A stretch of DNA of 64,000 nt, taken from the NCBI GenBank assembly GCA_037138475.1, contig JBAXII010000001.1:43595-107594 (forward strand). The letters are read 5' to 3'. The translations under genes were made by a program, and so were the position numbers. The notes under the pieces were generated by a model, which did not search any database, had not been told where the DNA came from, and saw only the letters and a program-made list of their open reading frames with translations. Below, in pieces: positions 34,208 to 43,560 of the stretch (the first letter of the stretch is position 1; every line of letters starts with the position of its first letter). The DNA is from JAGOLU01 sp037138475. GTDB taxonomy: Bacteria; Patescibacteriota; Microgenomatia; UBA1406; GWC2-37-13.

Positions 34208-35674
34208 ATGAAATGGTTTTACACCTCCCGTTTTGCTGAGATCGCAATGACGACCACCATGTGGGTCATATTGACGATACCACTCTGGTTGTCTCCGTTT
34301 CATCCCGCGGTTGTCGCGTATGGGATCATCGGGTTCAATATCTACTTTTTTATCCAGTCAGCTCGGGTGACTATACATGCAGTCAAAGCCTATCTTCTGC
34401 TCATCGAGCACAGCCATATATCCTATGCGAAAAAGCTCACAAGGGAGCGTCCTGATGGCTCAAAACTCTCGCATTACTTTGTCATCCCCTGCTATAAGGA
34501 GTCTGTGGCAAAGGTCGGTGAGACGATCAAATGCATCATAGACAGCGACTATCCCTGGCTCTCTCAAGTCACGATCGTCATCGCCTGTGAGGAACGCGAA
34601 GCAGGAGCACCCACAAAGGTAGCTGAGCTGCAGAAGTTATTTGGTGATCAGATCACCATGATGGCGACCTACCATCACATGACTCCTGAGGAGGTCCCGG
34701 GAAAAGCCAGTAATCAAACATGGGCAACCAAAGAAATATCAAAGCTCGTCAGGACAGAGGGGAAATCCATCGATGAGGTGTTGCTCACGATAGCTGATGC
34801 TGACAGCAAGTTCCCCATCAATTATCTGAGCTATCTCACTTATGCATTTCTCACCGACCATGATCGTTACCACCACTTCTACTGGGCCCCAGTGCTCCTT
34901 TATAACAACTTTTGGGATCTGTCTTTTTTTGTGAGGATTCAGGCATCGTTGTCGTCTGTCGTCCGCCTTGCCTATCTCATGGAAAAAGACAAGCTCATCC
35001 AAATCTCTACATACTCAACGAGTTTGAAACTCATCGAGGACGTCGGATATTGGGATGTGGATATCATCCCCGAGGACTGGCACATCCATCTGCAGGCATT
35101 TTTCAAATATGGCACGAAAGTCCAAACCATACCCTTGTATACGATAGTAAATGGTGATGCAGTCAATGCGGGCGGTACTATCAGTACATTTGTGAATCGG
35201 TATGACCAAGAGCGCCGCTGGGCGTGGGGAGTATCGGACATCGCCTATACGTGGAGGCGCATGTTTGAGACACCACATATTCCCTGGCTTCCCAAAATCC
35301 GCAAACTCATCTATATTGCAAAGATACACCTCCTCTGGCCCACGTCATTTTTTATATTGACTGTCTTTGCGACGATCACCCCCCTCATCAATCCTGAGTT
35401 TAAGCGCACCGTGATGGGATTTATCCTCCCTCAGGTTTCGGGACTCATACTGACTGTCGCTAGCTCGATGCTCGTCGTCTATACCATCATCGATATCAAG
35501 GTCAGATCCAGACTGCAGATCAAAACGAGCCCGTGGAATGTGGTCTTCCTGATACTCCAGTGGTATATCTTGCCCTTTATATCTCTCGTCCTCTCAGCAG
35601 TCCCCGCCATCGATGCGCACACGCGCCTCTTGCTGGGGAAAAAGCTCGTCTACAAAGTAACGGATAAAAAGTGA
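34208..35674 (+). CDS. Membrane glycosyltransferase family 2 (processive type)
   Basis: 488 residues from the ATG at 34208. Two N-terminal transmembrane helices at about 10-55, a GT-A domain with VIPCYKE, an ADADSK metal site, EDWHIHLQAFFK and QERRWAWG (the Q-x2-RW motif of cellulose- and hyaluronan-synthase-like enzymes), then about three C-terminal transmembrane helices. This architecture makes and often extrudes a polysaccharide; here the product is unknown. It diverges from tuf. Confidence 0.88.
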   Translation: MKWFYTSRFAEIAMTTTMWVILTIPLWLSPFHPAVVAYGIIGFNIYFFIQSARVTIHAVKAYLLLIEHSHISYAKKLTRERPDGSKLSHYFVIPCYKESVAKVGETIKCIIDSDYPWLSQVTIVIACEEREAGAPTKVAELQKLFGDQITMMATYHHMTPEEVPGKASNQTWATKEISKLVRTEGKSIDEVLLTIADADSKFPINYLSYLTYAFLTDHDRYHHFYWAPVLLYNNFWDLSFFVRIQASLSSVVRLAYLMEKDKLIQISTYSTSLKLIEDVGYWDVDIIPEDWHIHLQAFFKYGTKVQTIPLYTIVNGDAVNAGGTISTFVNRYDQERRWAWGVSDIAYTWRRMFETPHIPWLPKIRKLIYIAKIHLLWPTSFFILTVFATITPLINPEFKRTVMGFILPQVSGLILTVASSMLVVYTIIDIKVRSRLQIKTSPWNVVFLILQWYILPFISLVLSAVPAIDAHTRLLLGKKLVYKVTDKK

Positions 35675-35711
35675 CGAGCTCTTTATAATCCACTCCAATC
35701 ACAGCACTTCA

Positions 35712-35818
35712 GTCATTGCGAGGATCCAACCCGCCAAGGCGGGTCGGAGACGAAGCAATCCCATGCATCGAGAGATTGCCACGGCTCTCTCGCCTTGGCG
35801 AGAGAGCCTCGCAATGAC
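35712..35818. repeat. GTCATTGCGAGGA palindromic repeat, second full copy
   Basis: Starts GTCATTGCGAGGATCC and ends CCTCGCAATGAC. Internal palindromes CCCGCCAAGGCGGG and CTCTCGCCTTGGCGAGAG, plus GCAATCCC and GAGATTGCC, give a multi-arm fold. It lies in the gap between two membrane glycosyltransferase genes (35675-35965), where I see no gene. Confidence 0.88.
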
Positions 35819-35965
35819 ATATGTGCGTAAGGCGAGTTGCCAATTCCTTGATTTGCAACATATTTATTTTTGGAATGGGAAGTGTGCTCATTTTAATTTT
35901 TACATTTTGAATTTTGAATTATTCCATTGCTCTTCTCCCCTATCTTTAGTAAGATAGATCCATCT

Positions 35966-37294
35966 ATGCTCTGGCTCTCCACATGGCTTTTTACGAAGAC
36001 ACCTCTCGTATGGTTTGTCGAATCGTACTGGCGTGATGAAGCATTTTCGATCCTCATGGCCCAGCGCAAGTGGACTGATATATCCTGGCTCACCGCTCAA
36101 GACTTTAGCCCACCACTCTACTACTACCTGTTAAAGGTGTGGATTATGGTGTTTGGGTCATCAGAGATAGCAACACGATCGCTGTCACTTCTCTGCTATG
36201 TGATGACTCTGTTTATGATGGTAGAGTTTTTGGTATTTGCATTTCGATTCCGTTCACGAGATATTTCTCCTGTTCTGATTCCCCTGGGACTTCTCACACC
36301 AGTCCTTGCATACTACGCATTTGAGGCACGTGGATACACGCTGCTTGCACTCTGCGCTACGACGAGCATCTATGCACTATGTACGAAATCTAAAAAGCTC
36401 TATGCGCTCTCCATCCTCGCGGGTTGCATGACGCACTACTCGATGCTCTTTGTATTTGCGACACATTGTCTCGCACAACTTCTAAAATGGACACCATTCT
36501 CGCTCAAGGAATTTATAAAAGTCTCGAAATACCCCATGCTCATCACTGGATCGTGGATCCTTTACGCGCTCTATGCGCATCAGGGAGCGTCACCCGCAAG
36601 CTTTTGGATCCCCGCTCCCCGACTCTATGATCTCATCAATGCTCCTGAGATGTTGCTGACTGGTCGAGAGGTGTCAACAAAAGCCATAGAGTATGTGAGG
36701 TCGCTGACGACATTTGCATATGCGGTAGTGATCTTTGCTGCGTTTGGTCGTGTCTCTGCGAACAAGAAAGCTACCATGATCCTCCTCGCCTCTGTCATCC
36801 TCCCTCCGCTGGCGATTTATCTAATCTCGACGAACACTCCGATCTCACTCTATCACCCTCGCTATATGATCATCTCTACTCCCCCACTCCTCTTGCTCCT
36901 CGTAACGTCGATTCGGAGGTATAAATCGCTCCATCGAGTCATCCTAATCATCTGGCTTGGGCTTCTCCTCTATGGACACCTCTCGTTGAAGATCAAGGGT
37001 CGTCACAAAGAAGATCTGCGGAGTCAGGTGCTTCATATCCAGCGCTATAGCAATCCAAATGACTATCTATACGTCACCTCAGTATTGGATTTTCATCCCG
37101 CACAAGTGTATTGGTATGATAAAAATCATGTCAAAATCATGGGTGATACCTACGACGCCATTCCTTCGTTTGTAGGCAAATCTCTCATCCCAAGAGATGC
37201 ACTCGTTGGTGATACGTCGCCGTGCAAAGATCCCTGTCGGATATATGTCCTCGATCATTCGGGTCAGTTGAAGGTCTTGCCAAAGTTGCTATAA
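35966..37294 (+). CDS. Polytopic glycosyltransferase, family 39-like
   Basis: 442 residues from the ATG at 35966. About ten transmembrane helices with an early loop WRDEAFSILMAQRKW (the acidic Asp/Glu site of GT39/ArnT/PMT-type enzymes) and DFSPPLYYYLLKVWIMVFG after it. Such enzymes use polyprenyl-phosphate sugars outside the membrane to glycosylate proteins or lipids. The DPM-synthase-like gene at 57794 could supply the lipid-linked donor. It is followed by glyA after 7 bp. Confidence 0.83.
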   Translation: MLWLSTWLFTKTPLVWFVESYWRDEAFSILMAQRKWTDISWLTAQDFSPPLYYYLLKVWIMVFGSSEIATRSLSLLCYVMTLFMMVEFLVFAFRFRSRDISPVLIPLGLLTPVLAYYAFEARGYTLLALCATTSIYALCTKSKKLYALSILAGCMTHYSMLFVFATHCLAQLLKWTPFSLKEFIKVSKYPMLITGSWILYALYAHQGASPASFWIPAPRLYDLINAPEMLLTGREVSTKAIEYVRSLTTFAYAVVIFAAFGRVSANKKATMILLASVILPPLAIYLISTNTPISLYHPRYMIISTPPLLLLLVTSIRRYKSLHRVILIIWLGLLLYGHLSLKIKGRHKEDLRSQVLHIQRYSNPNDYLYVTSVLDFHPAQVYWYDKNHVKIMGDTYDAIPSFVGKSLIPRDALVGDTSPCKDPCRIYVLDHSGQLKVLPKLL

Positions 37295-37295
37295 T
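37290..37295 (+). promoter_or_regulatory. -10 hexamer directly before glyA
   Basis: TATAAT lies 6 nt before the glyA ATG (gap CCTCGC), and it overlaps the end of the upstream gene. Spacing places the transcription start at or next to the ATG, so this message may be leaderless. Confidence 0.55.
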
Positions 37296-37301
37296 CCTCG
37301 C

Positions 37302-38642
37302 ATGCCATTCACACTTGTACGCAAATCTGATCCAACCGTCTACTCACTCATCCAGTCAGAATCAAAAAGGCAGTCAGAGTCGCTCATGATGATCCCCTCA
37401 GAAAATCACGCATCAAAAGCCGTGGAGGAAGCACTCTCGAGTAGCTTTGGCAATAAATATGCCGAAGGATACCCCGGACGACGCTACTACCAAGGCAATG
37501 AGTTTGCAGATAAAGTCGAGCAGCTTTGTATCGATCGTGCCAAAAAGCTCTTTGGAGTGCCTTATGTAAATGTGCAACCGCACTCAGGGTCACCAGCAAA
37601 TTTTGCAGTCCTGCTTGCACTCCTCTCTCCGGGCGATGTCTATATGGGACTTTCACTCGCCTCAGGAGGCCATCTCACCCATGGCGCACGTCTGACTGCC
37701 GGCTCAACCTTTTTCACCTCCGTCCAATACGATGTGACTCCCGATGGATATATTGATTACGATCAAGTCATGGCACTGGCCATCAAGCACAAACCCAAGC
37801 TCATCATTGCGGGAACGACTGCCTATCCCCGTCTCATTGATTGGAAAAAGTTCCGCGCGATCGCAAACAAAGTCGGCGCGTATCTCCAAGCTGACGTGGC
37901 GCATCTGGCTGGGCTCATCGTCGGTGGCGCATATCCATCACCAGTACCATACGTCGACATCGTCACCACTACCACTCACAAATCACTCCGTGGCCCTCGT
38001 GGCGCGATGATTATGGTCACCGATGTAGGTCTGAAGAAGAATCCTGACCTGGGCAAAAAGATCAATTCTGCCATCATCCCCGGCATCCAAGGGGGACCTC
38101 ATCTAAACTCAATAGCTGCCCTTGCAGTAGCGCTCAAAGAAGCATCAAGCACAAGCTTTGCAAAGTATGCGGCGCAGATAGTAACCAATGCGGGCGAGCT
38201 CGCCAAAGTCATGACTGCTGGTGGCATGAAGCTCGTCACCGGAGGCACTGACTCGCACCTCATCCTCGCCGATGTGCGCCCCTATCACCTCCTCGGCAAC
38301 ACGATGGCTGAGGGCTGTGAGGCTGCGGGCATCATACTCAATCGCAACGGTGTACCCCACGACACAAACCCTCCCTTTTACCCCTCAGGGATCAGACTCG
38401 GCACTCCCGGCATCACCTCTCGTGGCATGAAGCAAAAAGAGATGAAGCTCATCGGTACCTGGCTCACCGATATCGCAAAGGAGCTCTCGGTACTCGCGCA
38501 ACAGATAGGTCCTGATATGCTTTTGCAAAAGGACCCCGCCGTGCGTGCGCACATCATCGCAAAGTCAAAAGTGATTCCCCAGGTACACAAAGCTGTCAAA
38601 GCGCTCTGCAAAGCGTTCCCACTGAAGGATAGATACAATTAA
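37302..38642 (+). CDS. glyA: Serine hydroxymethyltransferase
   Basis: PLP enzyme that converts serine and tetrahydrofolate to glycine and methylene-THF. 446 residues: SLMMIPSENHASKAVEEALS, EGYPGRRYYQGNEFADKVEQ, the PLP-lysine in TTTTHKSLRGPRGAMI, and IIPGIQGGPHLNSIAALAVA. The family's usual length is about 420. It is the glycine source whose product is used by glyS, but the two are far apart. Preceded by a -10 hexamer. Confidence 0.96.
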   Translation: MPFTLVRKSDPTVYSLIQSESKRQSESLMMIPSENHASKAVEEALSSSFGNKYAEGYPGRRYYQGNEFADKVEQLCIDRAKKLFGVPYVNVQPHSGSPANFAVLLALLSPGDVYMGLSLASGGHLTHGARLTAGSTFFTSVQYDVTPDGYIDYDQVMALAIKHKPKLIIAGTTAYPRLIDWKKFRAIANKVGAYLQADVAHLAGLIVGGAYPSPVPYVDIVTTTTHKSLRGPRGAMIMVTDVGLKKNPDLGKKINSAIIPGIQGGPHLNSIAALAVALKEASSTSFAKYAAQIVTNAGELAKVMTAGGMKLVTGGTDSHLILADVRPYHLLGNTMAEGCEAAGIILNRNGVPHDTNPPFYPSGIRLGTPGITSRGMKQKEMKLIGTWLTDIAKELSVLAQQIGPDMLLQKDPAVRAHIIAKSKVIPQVHKAVKALCKAFPLKDRYN

Positions 38643-38750
38643 CGCATAGCGAATAACGTATAGTGTATAACGTAGGCGCAGAACGAATAATGAAAAGCGA
38701 ATAACGTATGACGAATTGATAAAACGCACGCTTTCAGTTCCGTATTTCTC

Positions 38751-38925
38751 GTCATCCTTCTAACAGTCAATTTATTCGATGACGATTTTTCACCAGGTCA
38801 TTCTGAACAGAGTGAAGAATCTCAAATATTAGGGATCTTTCGACTTCGCTTACGCTACGCTCAAGATGACGAGTTTGTGAACACACATTCTGCCACCGAT
38901 AGTATTGACTAATACAGGTATGACA
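38751..38925. repeat. Full-length copy of the 170-bp MITE-like repeat
   Basis: Begins GTCATCCTTCTAACAGTCAA, has the core CAGGTCATTCTGAACAGAG, then TTTCGACTTCGCTTACGCTA, and ends GTATTGACTAATACAGGTAT, whose complement repeats the start. Upstream (38643-38720) is a short imperfect tandem of AGCGAATAACGTAT-like units. This accounts for the 349-bp gap between glyA and the small membrane gene; no gene is seen. Confidence 0.85.
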
Positions 38926-38991
38926 TGAAGCATGTTCCCAGTCCCGAATTGATACTGTGTCCCCCAGTCAAACTGCTACAATAGTACATCT

Positions 38992-39297
38992 ATGACCTGG
39001 ATACTGCTCATGGCAAATGCCTACTTGATTTTGCTGAGTGCATATAACTACCGATTTCTCCCCCCTGAGATACCGTTTTACTATATATATACCTGGGGCG
39101 AAGGTCGCCTTGCTCACTCATTTGTGCTCCTGCTCCCCATCATTTTATTGAACGTGATTTATCTGTTGACCAATATCATTGTGAGAAAGTATTATCATCA
39201 CGACCCGTTTATCGCCAAGATCGTGCAGGTTGCACAGCTCATCTTTACGGGACTTGCAATCCTTATTGTTACTCGTGCCATCATAATATCTATTTAA
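38992..39297 (+). CDS. Small three-helix membrane protein
   Basis: 101 residues, not recognised: hydrophobic segments at about 2-18, 43-64 and 77-99, with a short extracytoplasmic loop (RFLPPEIPFYYIYTWGEGRL). A TACAAT hexamer lies 9 nt before the ATG. It is followed after 2 bp by the WecA/MraY-type gene, so it may assist lipid-linked glycan synthesis. Confidence 0.7.
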   Translation: MTWILLMANAYLILLSAYNYRFLPPEIPFYYIYTWGEGRLAHSFVLLLPIILLNVIYLLTNIIVRKYYHHDPFIAKIVQVAQLIFTGLAILIVTRAIIISI

Positions 39298-39299
39298 CC

Positions 39300-40355
39300 A
39301 TGATGCTCTCCATTGCCTTTATTGCTTCATTTTTATCTGCGTGCATCCTCACACCGGTGACTATGAAATGGGCACGCATGATGCGACTCACCACTGACTC
39401 TCGAAAACATCCAGCTCACACCCATACAGGTATCGTACCTCGTGCCGGAGGACTACCCATATATGCCGCAATCATACTAGTGACGCTGTTCACGCTACCA
39501 CTCCATAAAGGCATCGTGTCTGTCCTCATCGGAGGGTTCATATTGATAGTGACGGGACTCCTCGATGACCGGTATGACCTCAGTCCCTATCTCAGATTTG
39601 GCTTAAACTTCATCGCTGCTGGTGTCGCCATAGCAGGTGGGCTCGGCATCCCGTATATCTCGAATCCGTTTGGATCTCCGATATCACTCATCGAGCCGCA
39701 GATCGTCTTTCAGCTCTTTGGATCAGTCCATACGATCTGGCTCATCGCTGATATCGCTGCTATCATCTGGCTCATGGCGCTTATGAATCTCGTAAACTGG
39801 AGCAAAGGCGTGGACGGTCAGCTCCCCGGATACGTATCTATCGCTGCGCTTGTGCTCGCAGTGACTGCAGGTAGATTCTCTGGTCATGATATCCCCGCGA
39901 CCGACACGCAACTATTTGCTTTGATTGTGGCTGGGGCATTTGCAGGCTTTCTCCCTTGGAACTTTTATCCGCAGCGCATCATGCCAGGATACGGCGGCGG
40001 GTCGCTCGCAGGATATCTCCTCGGGATCCTCTCCATACTGTCTTTTGGCAAAGTTGGTGCGCTCGCCATCATCCTCGCCGTCCCCATCCTCGATGGCATC
40101 TACACTATCATGAGACGGGTACTCCATCATCAAAATCCTTTCCGTGGAGATGACCAACACCTCCACCACCTCCTCCTCCTCCGTGCAGGGTGGGGAAGGC
40201 GTCGGATCGCGGTTTTTTATATGTGCACTACCGCACTTCTCGGATGTTGCATGCTTTTTCTCGAGGGAGTGGTTATGAAAGTCGTCTTTGCAACTCTCGT
40301 CTACCTCACCATAGCGATATGGATATATAAGTTATCAAAATCAAAACATGGATAA
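39300..40355 (+). CDS. Polyprenyl-phosphate N-acetylglucosaminyl-1-phosphate transferase (WecA/TagO/MraY superfamily)
   Basis: 351 residues, about ten transmembrane helices. Family motifs: GLLDDRYDLSPYLRFGLNFI (the Asp-Asp), NLVNWSKGVDGQLPGYV (here NWSKGVDG for the common NFIDGLDG) and the cytoplasmic His cluster DDQHLHHLLLLRAG. It adds a sugar 1-phosphate to undecaprenyl phosphate to prime a polymer such as O antigen or teichoic-type glycan. It overlaps the following NUDIX gene by 8 bp. Confidence 0.9.
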   Translation: MMLSIAFIASFLSACILTPVTMKWARMMRLTTDSRKHPAHTHTGIVPRAGGLPIYAAIILVTLFTLPLHKGIVSVLIGGFILIVTGLLDDRYDLSPYLRFGLNFIAAGVAIAGGLGIPYISNPFGSPISLIEPQIVFQLFGSVHTIWLIADIAAIIWLMALMNLVNWSKGVDGQLPGYVSIAALVLAVTAGRFSGHDIPATDTQLFALIVAGAFAGFLPWNFYPQRIMPGYGGGSLAGYLLGILSILSFGKVGALAIILAVPILDGIYTIMRRVLHHQNPFRGDDQHLHHLLLLRAGWGRRRIAVFYMCTTALLGCCMLFLEGVVMKVVFATLVYLTIAIWIYKLSKSKHG

Positions 40356-40760
40356 CATCACGTTGCAAGTCGGGGTCAAAGTGCTTGTTAAAAATGGTGC
40401 GAATCAATATCTCTTTTTATATAAATCACCACATGCTTCAAAGGGATTCCAAGATAAATGGGATATCCCTGGGGGAAGGATCATCCCAGGTACTGACCTA
40501 CTCACAAACCTCAAGCGAGAAATAGTCGAAGAAGTGGGTGACTTAGCGATCTCAGAAATAAACTCATTTCAGCTCAAGACATAATCAAGACAGATAAACA
40601 GCTGCATGTGGTGAGACTCACGTACTCTGCGCAACTAGTGGAGAATGAGTCTCAACTAAGATTGAGTCATGAGCACTCTGAGTACAAATGGATGACCATC
40701 GATCAGCTGATGCAGCAAAAATCTACTGATTCATATTTACGAGAGGTACCGCTACCCTGA
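40348..40760 (+). pseudogene. NUDIX hydrolase split by a frameshift
   Basis: The first frame (40348-40584, 78 residues) has a NUDIX box GGRIIPGTDLLTNLKREIVE EVG region, with Asp at the first Glu position, and stops at TAA 40582-40584. The next frame back (-1) continues the fold from about 40572 to TGA 40758: DKQLHVVRLTYSAQL and SHEHSEYKWMTIDQLMQ, the usual NUDIX C-terminal half. A one-base deletion or assembly error near 40570-40580 would explain it; programmed -1 frameshifting is possible, but I see no clear slippery site. Confidence 0.8.
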
Positions 40761-40816
40761 TTGAGTGATTTTGTGCTACAATCCAGCAAGTGACTTTCGA
40801 TTGTTAATTGTTAATT

Positions 40817-41830
40817 ATGAAATTATTAGTGACAGGCGGCGCCGGATTCATCGGCTCAAACTTTATCCACTACTGGCTACGAGTACATCCTGAGGATAGT
40901 ATCATCTGTTTTGATAAGCTCACCTATGCGGGCAATATAGAAAATCATGCACATATCGCCGATGATCCTCGCTACACCTTTGTCAAAGGTGACATCACCG
41001 ATCGCACTGCGGTGGACAAGGTGGTAAAGCAAGTCGATCTCATCGTACATTTTGCAGCAGAGTCACATGTAGATCGCTCGATCACTGGGCCTGAGGCATT
41101 TGTGCGCACAAACGTGCTCGGCACCATGGTACTCCTGGAGGCGGCTCGCACACATGGCAATAAGCGCTTTCATCACATCTCAACTGATGAGGTCTTTGGT
41201 GCGCTCCCGCTGGATAGTACGACAAAGTTTGATGAGAAAACTTCCTATGATCCTCACTCTCCCTACTCCGCGAGCAAGGCGGGATCTGATCATCTCGTGC
41301 GCGCCTACTACGATACCTATGGTCTCCCCATCACCATCACCAACTGTGCAAATAACTACGGCCCCTATCACTTCCCCGAAAAACTTTTCCCCCTCGCAAT
41401 CACGAATATCCTCGAGGGCAAGAAAGTCCCCATCTATGGAGATGGGCTCTATGTACGCGACTGGCTCCATGTTGAGGATCATTGTCGTGCGATCGATATG
41501 GTCATCTCAAAGGCAAAAATTGGATCTACCTACTGTGTAGGTTCGATGACTCAAGACATCAGCAACAAAGAAGTGATCCAAAAAATCTGTCAGGTGATGG
41601 GAGTAGACTTTGACAGTACTGTCGAATATGTCAAAGATCGTCCAGGTCATGATCGTCGCTACGCCATCGACTGGAGCAAGATCAATCAGGATCTCAGCTG
41701 GAAACCACTCCATACGTTTGATGAGTGGATCGGATTGACGGTGCAATGGTACAGAGACAATGAGTCGTGGTGGAGACGCATCAAAAGCGGCGAATACGCA
41801 GACTATTACAAAAAGCAGTACCTGAAATAA
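40817..41830 (+). CDS. rmlB: dTDP-glucose 4,6-dehydratase
   Basis: Second step of dTDP-L-rhamnose synthesis. 337 residues from the ATG at 40817. Extended SDR: NAD-binding TGGAGFIGSNFI, AAESHVDRSI, the catalytic STDEVFG (Asp-Glu), YSASKAGSDHLVRAYYDTYG (Tyr-x3-Lys) and NCANNYGPYHFPEKLFPLAI. rmlD lies 9 kb downstream; rmlA and rmlC are not in the window. Confidence 0.96.
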   Translation: MKLLVTGGAGFIGSNFIHYWLRVHPEDSIICFDKLTYAGNIENHAHIADDPRYTFVKGDITDRTAVDKVVKQVDLIVHFAAESHVDRSITGPEAFVRTNVLGTMVLLEAARTHGNKRFHHISTDEVFGALPLDSTTKFDEKTSYDPHSPYSASKAGSDHLVRAYYDTYGLPITITNCANNYGPYHFPEKLFPLAITNILEGKKVPIYGDGLYVRDWLHVEDHCRAIDMVISKAKIGSTYCVGSMTQDISNKEVIQKICQVMGVDFDSTVEYVKDRPGHDRRYAIDWSKINQDLSWKPLHTFDEWIGLTVQWYRDNESWWRRIKSGEYADYYKKQYLK

Positions 41831-41868
41831 CACATCTGTATATCGCCCATTCTGCAAATTCGTACTTT

Positions 41869-42219
41869 ATGAAAAACACCTTCACTGACATTACCTCAGT
41901 TATCAACGAGTTCATACGCGAACGTGATTGGGATCAATTCCAAAAGCCGAAAGACCTCGCGCTCTCGCTCGTGCTTGAGGCCACAGAAATTCTTGAACAC
42001 TTCCAATGGAAAGATGAAGCATCCATCAAGAAGCACCTCGTGAAAAACAAAGATGAAATCGCCGATGAGGTAGCAGACACGCTCTGGTACCTACTGAAGT
42101 TTGCTTCCGTCACAAAAATAGATGTTGAGAAAGCTTTTTATCGTAAGCTCGCCATAAACAAAAAGAAATATTCTATCGAAAAATCAAAAGGGAATAACAA
42201 GAAGTACACCGATCTATAA
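41869..42219 (+). CDS. MazG-like nucleotide pyrophosphohydrolase
   Basis: 116 residues from the ATG at 41869. A four-helix all-alpha NTP pyrophosphatase: LVLEATEILEHFQW holds the first E-x2-E metal site and DEIADEVADTLWYLLKFA the second (E-x3-D). It resembles dCTPase/RS21-C6 and MazG half-proteins that hydrolyse (d)NTPs to monophosphates. It opens a cassette of four closely packed nucleotide-related genes. Confidence 0.87.
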   Translation: MKNTFTDITSVINEFIRERDWDQFQKPKDLALSLVLEATEILEHFQWKDEASIKKHLVKNKDEIADEVADTLWYLLKFASVTKIDVEKAFYRKLAINKKKYSIEKSKGNNKKYTDL

Positions 42220-42235
42220 ATTTTTTACGTCAACT

Positions 42236-42793
42236 ATGAGCAAATTATACGAGCCAAAGAAGGTACTAATCACGCCTTTTCTTGCAGGATCAATACCCAA
42301 GGGAGACAAAGAATTGGCTTCGTACGTTGATTGGCGTGCGGAGTATCTTCGAGTTATTGCTAAAACAGTTGAAATTGGCCCCAGTATCGATCCAAACATA
42401 TTTTACGATCTTGAAGGGGACTCAAAGGGTGTATTTGGCGCGGATACCTATCTCCTCACTCAGTGCACACATATGATCGTGAACGCTACAGAAAAGCTTG
42501 GCGCAGGTACCAGCATGGAGCTAGTGATCGCAAAGTATTATGGGATTCCTGTCATTACGGTGTTACCAAAAGATACCCACCATAGACGATCTAACCTAGA
42601 GTTTCATGGGAGGCTCGTCGAGGATTGGATCCACCCCTATATCGATATCTTTTCTGATGTCATCATCGATGACATCTCTGAATTTGCAGATGCGCTCAAG
42701 AAACTTGAGGGTAAAGAAATCAAAAAGATGAATGTGATAGATGAATCTGTCCACTATGCAAAGGATTTGATTGAGAAGAGATCGATGATGTGA
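42236..42793 (+). CDS. Nucleoside 2-deoxyribosyltransferase-like protein
   Basis: 185 residues. The central segment FGADTYLLTQCTHMIVNATE followed by GAGTSMELVIAKYYGIPVI resembles the nucleoside deoxyribosyltransferase / nucleoside hydrolase-like Rossmann group, with Glu in TSMEL at the catalytic position. Members move deoxyribose between bases or cleave the N-glycosidic bond. The first strand (VLITPFLAGSIPKG) fits. The next gene starts at GTG overlapping its TGA. Function by fold resemblance only. Confidence 0.6.
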   Translation: MSKLYEPKKVLITPFLAGSIPKGDKELASYVDWRAEYLRVIAKTVEIGPSIDPNIFYDLEGDSKGVFGADTYLLTQCTHMIVNATEKLGAGTSMELVIAKYYGIPVITVLPKDTHHRRSNLEFHGRLVEDWIHPYIDIFSDVIIDDISEFADALKKLEGKEIKKMNVIDESVHYAKDLIEKRSMM

Positions 42794-43560
42794 TCTTTCA
42801 TCCAAAGGTATTCGATTTTAGATCAATCATCTCTACCTCGACTCAGGTGAGTATGAGAGATATTACAAAAAGCAGTATGACAAATGAACTCTTGAGCGGC
42901 GGGACTGAGCCTGAATCTGTGAACCTAAGGGAGTTATTGCCCAGATATGCCTTCATAGGTCCGGAAACTCTCAGCAAAAAACAGGGCGAGGCCCCCTTCC
43001 CAAATGTTCTAATATGTGGTGCTCCTGGTGTGGGAAAGGGACATATAGCCAAACAGTTAGGCAGTTTGGGGATTCCAGTGGAGGGATTTAGTAAAATGAT
43101 GAAATCAGCAGGGGAGGCTTCAAACTTCCCAAGTGAAAAAAGTCTTCCAGAAAAAATTCTGGAAACCCAAGAATGGTTAATTGCTCAACAAAAAGGAGCT
43201 CCACTTGTTTGGGAAGGACACTTAGTGATTTATCCTGATGAGGCTCCTACCCTAGTCACTGCTCATCTGGCGAAACTAATGCCTACAGCAATCATCTATA
43301 TGATATGTGATCCAAATGATATATTCGAAGGACAAAAATGGCGTTATGAGGAGGAAGCAAGGAGACTTCAGTACTCAAGTATAGATGAAGTTGCAGATAG
43401 ACAAGCAGAGCAATTTCTCGCTTTGCAAATCATTACCAGCAAGACTGGGATACCAATTTATCTTGTTAAAAATTCTCGTGGAATACCGATCGGGGAAACA
43501 ACCGATCAAATATTTGGTATTCTTCAGACACATTTACCAGATATATGCAAAAAACCATAG
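42790..43560 (+). CDS. P-loop kinase of the adenylate-kinase-like type
   Basis: Up to 256 residues; the frame may start at GTG 42790 (4-bp overlap with the gene before) or at ATG 42853 or 42877. After a variable N-terminus comes Walker A in LICGAPGVGKGHIAKQLGS, an NMP-site-like GIPVEGFSKMMKSAGEA, a Walker-B-like VWEGHLVIYPDE, and a LID-like EGQKWRYEEEARRLQ. It resembles AdkA/AAA-type nucleoside monophosphate kinases; substrate unknown. The coding sequence looks more AT-rich than its neighbours. Confidence 0.65.
   Translation: MIFHPKVFDFRSIISTSTQVSMRDITKSSMTNELLSGGTEPESVNLRELLPRYAFIGPETLSKKQGEAPFPNVLICGAPGVGKGHIAKQLGSLGIPVEGFSKMMKSAGEASNFPSEKSLPEKILETQEWLIAQQKGAPLVWEGHLVIYPDEAPTLVTAHLAKLMPTAIIYMICDPNDIFEGQKWRYEEEARRLQYSSIDEVADRQAEQFLALQIITSKTGIPIYLVKNSRGIPIGETTDQIFGILQTHLPDICKKP

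Noticed and set aside
39300..39302. rpmD (L30) elsewhere in the ribosomal block
   Set aside because: I looked between rpsE and rplO and in the other short gaps of the ribosomal block and found no L30-like frame; the gene appears absent, as usual in CPR.
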